Positions 59,735 to 64,000 of a DNA stretch of 64,000 nt are shown piece by piece. The notes under the pieces were generated by a model. The model was not told where the DNA came from, ran no database searches, and was given only the letters and a program-made list of their open reading frames with translations. The translations under genes were made by a program, and so were the position numbers. Position 1 is the first letter of the stretch; each line of letters starts with the position of its first letter. Source of the DNA: CAZQVN01 sp964596775 (GTDB lineage: Bacteria > Eisenbacteria > RBG-16-71-46 > JABDJR01 > JAWXBZ01); NCBI GenBank assembly GCA_964596775.1, contig CAZQVN010000015.1:1-64000 (forward strand). Reading direction: 5' to 3'.

Positions 59735-61638
59735 TGTCCCTCCGTCACTGTGATGGATAACTCCCTGGATCCTCCGACCATGCCGGTCAGCGTCACGTCC
59801 TGTCTCGATACGACGCCGCCGCGGGTCAGGGCATACGACCCCTCGACTCCCGGCGCGGAAAGCGCCGACAGGACCGAGGGGGGCAGGCGGCCGAGATCGT
59901 CGCCGCGGGCCGACACGCCCGCCCGCGTATCCGACAGCGTGACGACCAGCGTGTTGAACGGCGGCTCGGCGGACAGGATCGCCAGGATCTGGTCCACCGA
60001 TTCCACGTTGTACAGTCCCGGCGCGCGCTGGCTGTCCCACTGCGCGAACGATCCCGCGTCCTCGACGCGGAGCGCATAGGCGCCGGCCGGAAGTTCCTTC
60101 GGCACCGGGATCGCGACCCGGCGCTCGATGCGGTCACCGCGGTAGTTGCGCAGCGTCACCAGGACGTCGAGCGGTTTTCCGCTCTCCACCCGCGACGTGG
60201 CCAGCGCCACGGCGTCGAGCGTGAGGACGTCCATCTCGTGGCGGATGCGGACCGACACGGTGACGCTCGCGAGCATCACCCTTTCCAGCGGATTCCGGAG
60301 CAGCAGCCCGGCCGGCCGCGCGACCTCGGCGGCCACCGCCAGCGGCAGGAACGCGGCGGCGGCCACGTTTCGCGTTTCCAGCGCGCGACCGTCCAGGAGC
60401 GTCATGCGGGTCGTGATGTCCAGCGTCGCGTCGCCCGATTCCTTGCCGTTCGTCAGCAGGGAGTTGGCCGTGACCCAGGCGGCGAGAATCCCGGAGAGCT
60501 GCTCGTCGGTAGCCACCTCGTAGCGGAACGTCTGGGCGGGGCCGGCCAGCGGGTCGTCGATGCTCACGGTCACCGGGATCATCGCGGGCACCGGGCCGAT
60601 GCGGCCGCCGATGCCCGAGCGTAGATCCATGTCCATGACGCCGACCGGGCGCGCGGTGGAACCGAACTTGAACGAATCGTCGAGGCGCGGCATCACCGTC
60701 TGGATGGTGGCCGTCGACAGGGGCAGCGCCGACCGGCCCCGGTGGAAGAACGGATGTCCGAACGCCAGGATGCGGTCGCCGTCGCGCAGCGTGACCGTGC
60801 CGATCGCGGCCGCGGAGGCGTCGCCGCGCACGAGGTCCACGCCGACCGCGGCGCCGGGCTGGAGCGACTCCGCCCCCGGGCCGTCGGCGCCGCCGCCCGA
60901 TCCGGCGGCCAGCGGCACGAGACCCGCCGGCCCCAGCCATTCCGCGAGGACCGGAAACAGCCGGTCGTCGAATCCGCCGAGCCAGAGCGGTGTGCCGATC
61001 GGCCGGGCCGCGCCCGGAAGCTCCGCGGCGCCCCTCGACAGGGCCGTCCGGTCCGGAGCCGGATCGAGCGCCGTCACCAGGGGGAGCGCGTCGACGCCGC
61101 GGGTGACCAGCAGCCGGTCCCACGCGGCGCGGGCCCCCGAACCGGACAGTCCGCCGCCGCGACCCGGCTCGCCGGCCGACTCCACGGCCCGCGCGTCGAT
61201 CTCCAGCATCGCCTCGATCGGGGTGATCCCCATGATCGGCGTGACCATGAACGGCCAGCCGTAGGCGAGCGCCCCGATCAGCCGTCCCTCGATGTAGATC
61301 GGGCTGCCGCTCATCCCGGCGGCGATGCCGATCCGGTCCAGCCCGAGGCCGGACGCCCGGGCGAGGATCATGTCGCTCTGCGGAAAGTAGTTCTTGCGCA
61401 CCCCGACGATCTCGACCTGGAACGTGTCGATCCGGGTCCCCTCGAGGACGGTGAGGCCGTAGCCGGTCATGCCCGGCCGGAGTTCGTCCGCGGTCATGAA
61501 CCGCGTCCGGTCGAGGTCCGCGGCGCCGGCGGCGGGAGGCAGCGTCAGGAGGAAACAAAAAGCCACCAGCCGGCCCAGGAGCCGGAGGTGGCCGGGGGCC
61601 GCCGCGAGAACCCGGTCAGCGTTTCTTGTTGCGGACAA
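59731..61638 (-). CDS. SpoIVB peptidase S55 domain protein
   Basis: 635 residues. A hydrophobic N-terminus (LLGRLVAFCFLLTLPPAAGA) directs export. The S55 domain follows: ELRPGMTGYGLTVLEGTRIDTFQVEIVGV, then IGIAAGMSGSPIYIEGRLIGALAYGWPF, where the GMSGSP serine (near residue 110) is the expected nucleophile, and VTPIMGITPIEAMLEI. In Bacillus SpoIVB activates the SpoIVF site-2 protease; in non-sporulating diderms such proteins have unknown roles. The C-terminal 400 residues are beta-rich and unassigned. The TTG start at 61638 overlaps the TPR lipoprotein gene by 23 bases; no better start lies before the hydrophobic segment. Confidence 0.88.
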   Translation of the reverse strand: MSATRNADRVLAAAPGHLRLLGRLVAFCFLLTLPPAAGAADLDRTRFMTADELRPGMTGYGLTVLEGTRIDTFQVEIVGVRKNYFPQSDMILARASGLGLDRIGIAAGMSGSPIYIEGRLIGALAYGWPFMVTPIMGITPIEAMLEIDARAVESAGEPGRGGGLSGSGARAAWDRLLVTRGVDALPLVTALDPAPDRTALSRGAAELPGAARPIGTPLWLGGFDDRLFPVLAEWLGPAGLVPLAAGSGGGADGPGAESLQPGAAVGVDLVRGDASAAAIGTVTLRDGDRILAFGHPFFHRGRSALPLSTATIQTVMPRLDDSFKFGSTARPVGVMDMDLRSGIGGRIGPVPAMIPVTVSIDDPLAGPAQTFRYEVATDEQLSGILAAWVTANSLLTNGKESGDATLDITTRMTLLDGRALETRNVAAAAFLPLAVAAEVARPAGLLLRNPLERVMLASVTVSVRIRHEMDVLTLDAVALATSRVESGKPLDVLVTLRNYRGDRIERRVAIPVPKELPAGAYALRVEDAGSFAQWDSQRAPGLYNVESVDQILAILSAEPPFNTLVVTLSDTRAGVSARGDDLGRLPPSVLSALSAPGVEGSYALTRGGVVSRQDVTLTGMVGGSRELSITVTEGQ

Positions 61639-62404
61639 GCTGGTCGCTCGCTTCCATGGCTTCCCGGAACCGGATCGCGTCGGTGAGCGTGGGGTCCACT
61701 TCCAGGGCCTTTCCGTAGCGCTCGTAGGCGTCGTCGTACAGTCCTCGATCGTAATAGACGTTGGCGATGTGCAGATGGTCGATGGCCCGGGTCGGGTCGA
61801 GCTTCAGCGCGCGGAGGTACATTTCCAGGGCGCCGTTCATGTTGCCCGACTTCTTCAGCGCCACCCCGAGATTGCTGCAGGCGATCGGATCCATGGAGTC
61901 GGCGCGGACGGCGCTCTGCAGCGCGAAGATCCCCTTCTCGATGTTGCCATGGCGCACGTAGAACGTGCCGAGGTTCGTGAACGCCTTGGCGAACGTGGCG
62001 TCGAGATCGATGGCCTTCTTGAACTGCTGCTCGGCCCCGGTGGAATCCCCGGAACGGGCCAGGGCCAGCCCGAGATTGTTGTACCCCTGGACGTACTTCG
62101 GGTCGATCTCGATGGCCCGCCGGTACGACGCGATCGCCTGCTTCACGTCGCCGGCCTTCAGGTAGTAGTCGCCGAGATTGAGGTGCGTGGCCGGCACATC
62201 CGGGTTCAGCGACTTGAGAACCTCGAGATCGTCGCTGATCGGCTTCGGCACATCGCCGCCGGCGCGACCGATCGTCATGGGAATGGCCGCGGTCGTGTCC
62301 CGCGCCGCCGCCGGCTTCTCCTGCTCCTTCTTTCCCCCGCACCCGAACACGGCAATGGCGAGCAGGAAGGAAAGGCTCTTCTGAAACGTTCCGATTCGTG
62401 TCAC
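61616..62404 (-). CDS. TPR-repeat lipoprotein
   Basis: 262 residues. The lipobox is LAIAVFGC (Cys at about residue 22) after a short hydrophobic signal, so it should be a membrane-anchored lipoprotein. At least five TPRs follow (KAGDVKQAIASYRRAIEIDPK, STGAEQQFKKAIDLDATFAK, NIEKGIFALQSAVRADSMDP, MNGALEMYLRALKLDPTRAI, DDAYERYGKALEVDPTLTD). GTG start at 62404. Probably a scaffold for envelope partners; it sits between the outer-membrane protein gene and the S55 gene. Confidence 0.88.
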   Translation of the reverse strand: MTRIGTFQKSLSFLLAIAVFGCGGKKEQEKPAAARDTTAAIPMTIGRAGGDVPKPISDDLEVLKSLNPDVPATHLNLGDYYLKAGDVKQAIASYRRAIEIDPKYVQGYNNLGLALARSGDSTGAEQQFKKAIDLDATFAKAFTNLGTFYVRHGNIEKGIFALQSAVRADSMDPIACSNLGVALKKSGNMNGALEMYLRALKLDPTRAIDHLHIANVYYDRGLYDDAYERYGKALEVDPTLTDAIRFREAMEASDQLVRNKKR

Positions 62405-62423
62405 GCTTTTTTCGCTCCGGTTC

Positions 62424-63368
62424 CTAGAACAGGTGGAATCTCATGCCGACGCGCAGCTGGACCCCGGAAAAATCGAGGTCCATGGGCCCTCCGGAGTAGT
62501 AGGGGATCGGATTGCCCTCGATGTCGGTCAGCGGAAATCCGGGAGGCCGGTTATCCGGGCCCGGATTTTCCCGCTTGAAGAAGTCGATGACGGCCTGGTC
62601 CAGCGGCTCGCGGCGGTCGGGATCGTCCTCGGCCACGTTCCGCTCGAAGCCCTCGGCCATCACGATGTCCGGATTGCTGATCTTTGCCGACCGGTAGCCG
62701 ATCTCACCGGAAAACGAGACGAAGCTCGTCAGCTGCCAGGAGGCTCCGACCAGCCCCTGGATTCCGACACCGCTGCCCCGCACCTGCCCCTGTCCGTCGA
62801 CCTCGATGAGGTCGCCGTCGTCGCGGAACGTGGGCTCGGTGGTACGGTCGATCACCCGCATGTGACCCAGCCCCTTCGTCAGGAAGACCGGCCCGGCGCC
62901 GACATAGAGGCTCATGCGGTCGGCGACGTTCTCGAACGACTCCATGCTCTGCACGAACGGGAGATGGTAGTAGACCATGGGGCTCCACGCGGTGGCCCGG
63001 GTATAGAAGTCGACGGCCCCGAACGTCACGTCGAACGTGCTCTTGGCCTGCGTGTTGGAGACCCCGAGCCCGACCGAGAACCGCTCGGTGAACTTGTAGC
63101 GGACCTCCCCGAGCGCCGAGGCGGAACCGGACAGGTCGTCCGCGGTGCGGAGCCCCTGGTTCGTCTCGAGGAAATAGTTGACGACATGTATGCTGGAGTT
63201 GAAGTCGGACATGGCGGTGCCCTGGTATCCGACGCCGATATTCAAGATGAAGCGGCCGACTTCCTCCTCATTGATGATTTCGGCCCTCGATACGTTCGGG
63301 GACAGCGCGAGAAAAACCCCCGCCGCAAGAATCACCCCCGATATCGAACTCCCTGTGAAGAGCCTCAT
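62424..63368 (-). CDS. Outer-membrane beta-barrel protein
   Basis: 314 residues. A signal peptide (SGVILAAGVFLALSPNVSRA) is followed by alternating beta-strands (RFILNIGVGYQGTAMSDF, EVRYKFTERFSVGLGVSN, MSLYVGAGPVFLTKGLGHM, VGASWQLTSFVSFSGEIGYRSA) and a C-terminal aromatic ending (VQLRVGMRFHLF) typical of BamA-recognised barrels. The start at 63368 is chosen because GAAAGG sits six bases before it; the adjacent in-frame ATG at 63374 is too close. It is the first gene of the long 41550-63368 operon, with a good promoter upstream. Confidence 0.87.
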   Translation of the reverse strand: MRLFTGSSISGVILAAGVFLALSPNVSRAEIINEEEVGRFILNIGVGYQGTAMSDFNSSIHVVNYFLETNQGLRTADDLSGSASALGEVRYKFTERFSVGLGVSNTQAKSTFDVTFGAVDFYTRATAWSPMVYYHLPFVQSMESFENVADRMSLYVGAGPVFLTKGLGHMRVIDRTTEPTFRDDGDLIEVDGQGQVRGSGVGIQGLVGASWQLTSFVSFSGEIGYRSAKISNPDIVMAEGFERNVAEDDPDRREPLDQAVIDFFKRENPGPDNRPPGFPLTDIEGNPIPYYSGGPMDLDFSGVQLRVGMRFHLF

Positions 63369-63381
63369 GCGCATCCTTTCG

Positions 63382-63398
63382 CGCCGGCTGATCCGGCG
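63382..63398 (-). other. Leader hairpin just upstream of the outer-membrane-protein Shine-Dalgarno
   Basis: CGCCGG / CCGGCG with a five-base loop on the minus strand lies five bases before the GAAAGG ribosome-binding site in the roughly 115-base leader. It could influence ribosome access, or be chance in GC-rich DNA. Confidence 0.35.
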
Positions 63399-63491
63399 TC
63401 TGCTACGGGAAATGAAGACTCGGGTTCCGTCCCGCCCCGGCACTACGAGGCGACGGACCGCGCCGATGAGGGGGAGGGAAAAGACGGAAGG

Positions 63492-63520
63492 ACACTACCA
63501 GTGCTCCGGGGGAGTGTCAA
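63492..63520 (-). promoter_or_regulatory. Promoter of the long lysine/envelope operon
   Basis: Minus strand: TTGACA (63520-63515), 17-base spacer, TAGTGT (63497-63492) with TG one base upstream (extended -10). TTGACA overlaps the stop codon of the amidohydrolase gene. It predicts a leader of about 115 bases. Confidence 0.65.
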
Positions 63521-64000
63521 CGCGGCCAGACGGTTTCCCCGCCCACAAGCGTCTGCCGGACAGCCCCTTGCAATGCCCCGTCGCCGGACAGAGGATCCCG
63601 GTCGAGCAGGACGAAGTCCGCGCGCGCCCCGGGGACGATCCGCCCCCCCTCGTGATCCCCGACCGCGGCCGCGGCGTCCCGGGTGGCGCCCTCCAGGGCC
63701 TCGGCCGGGGTGAGCCGCTGCCCCGGATGCGGGGCCGCCACCGCCGCGGCCAGTCCGGGAAGCACTCCGGCGGGCATCGCGTCGGACCCGAGGATCAGGG
63801 GGATCCCCCGGTCGCGAATCCGGCGCAGCGGATTCATGAGCGCCGTCCGCCTCCGGCCGAGCCGGGTCTCGTACAGCCCGCCGGCCTGCCCCCACCTCCC
63901 GATGAAGTTCGGCTGCAGGCTGGCGATGATCCCCATCCGCTTCATCCGGTCGAGGTCTTCCGCGGCGACCATCTCCAGGTGCTCGATCCGGTGGCCGGTC
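63517..64000 (-). CDS. Amidohydrolase-family protein, C-terminal part (window edge)
   Basis: 161 codons are visible, running off the right edge. The sequence begins TGHRIEHLEMVAAEDLDRM; the GHRIEH motif matches metal-dependent amidohydrolases of the YtcJ/amidohydrolase-3 type. It continues SLQPNFIGRWGQ, IPLILGSDAMPAGVLPGL (the catalytic-Asp region) and ends PGARADFVLLDRDPL, the conserved return strand of the composite domain. Substrate cannot be assigned. Its stop codon overlaps the promoter of the next operon. Confidence 0.88.
   Translation of the reverse strand, partial: TGHRIEHLEMVAAEDLDRMKRMGIIASLQPNFIGRWGQAGGLYETRLGRRRTALMNPLRRIRDRGIPLILGSDAMPAGVLPGLAAAVAAPHPGQRLTPAEALEGATRDAAAAVGDHEGGRIVPGARADFVLLDRDPLSGDGALQGAVRQTLVGGETVWPR

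Noticed and set aside
1..64000. tRNA or rRNA genes, CRISPR arrays, insertion sequences, integrases, phage genes
   Set aside because: No cloverleaf-like intergenic segment, regular spaced repeat, transposase motif or inverted-repeat-flanked gene was found. Gaps between genes are too short for most of these.

Overview
The window is GC-rich DNA from a diderm (Gram-negative-type) bacterium. It carries LPS-core genes (waaF, gmhB), TolC-type export, outer-membrane barrels, an ExbB proton channel and a FlgD/T9SS-like C-terminal module on a secreted protein. With the split glycine dehydrogenase, GldA/GldF/GldG-like ABC genes, DUF4388 and S55-domain proteins, this suggests an uncultured FCB-like lineage such as Eisenbacteria. 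That placement is inference from gene content. I saw no tRNA, rRNA, CRISPR array, insertion sequence, integrase or phage gene. The sequence is almost fully coding, and no gap between genes exceeds 300 bases.

Layout. 1-6173 (minus): complete glycine cleavage operon gcvT-gcvH-gcvPA-gcvPB, then two small unrecognised proteins and a truncated MutL/GlmL-type mutase chaperone at the left edge. 6288-13522: pepA (minus), an SRPBCC protein and a repeat-containing secreted protein (plus), uvrA (minus), a VOC protein (plus). 13625-19840 (minus): tolC, hlyD, ABC ATPase, two MacB-like permeases and a zinc-ribbon membrane protein. 19978-22286 (minus): orphan exbB and asnS, each with its own good promoter. 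22405-25262 (plus): TPR/zinc-ribbon membrane protein and a DUF4388 protein. 25238-32472 (minus): an envelope operon starting with a 1050-residue metallopeptidase/propeller/outer-membrane-barrel fusion, then a GT-C/TPR protein, PspC, waaF and gmhB. 32570-36407 (plus): GT-C-like membrane protein and S41 processing protease. 36414-37938 (minus): folC and a 57-residue membrane protein. 37964-39154 (plus): AI-2E family permease. 39204-41457 (minus): beta-helix protein, cutA, SAM hydroxide adenosyltransferase.

41550-63368 (minus) is one run of 18 tightly packed co-directional genes: outer-membrane protein, TPR lipoprotein, S55 protein, propeller protein, asd, dapB, dapL, GNAT, enolase-superfamily racemase, half-size chromate transporter, M48 protease, aminotransferase, hyuA, hyuB, ABC ATPase, ABC-2 permease, GldG-like protein, DUF4340 protein. 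It links lysine/diaminopimelate synthesis, probable N-acyl or D-amino-acid handling, a hydantoinase/oxoprolinase pair and a gliding-type ABC complex. A truncated amidohydrolase closes the right edge.

Most adjacent genes share start and stop bases (ATGA, GTGA, TTGA, once CTGA, or TGATG), so translational coupling looks pervasive. The CTGA junction implies a CTG start codon for the aminotransferase at 49766-50932. Long open frames opposite uvrA, gcv and the other GC-rich genes are shadows and were left out.
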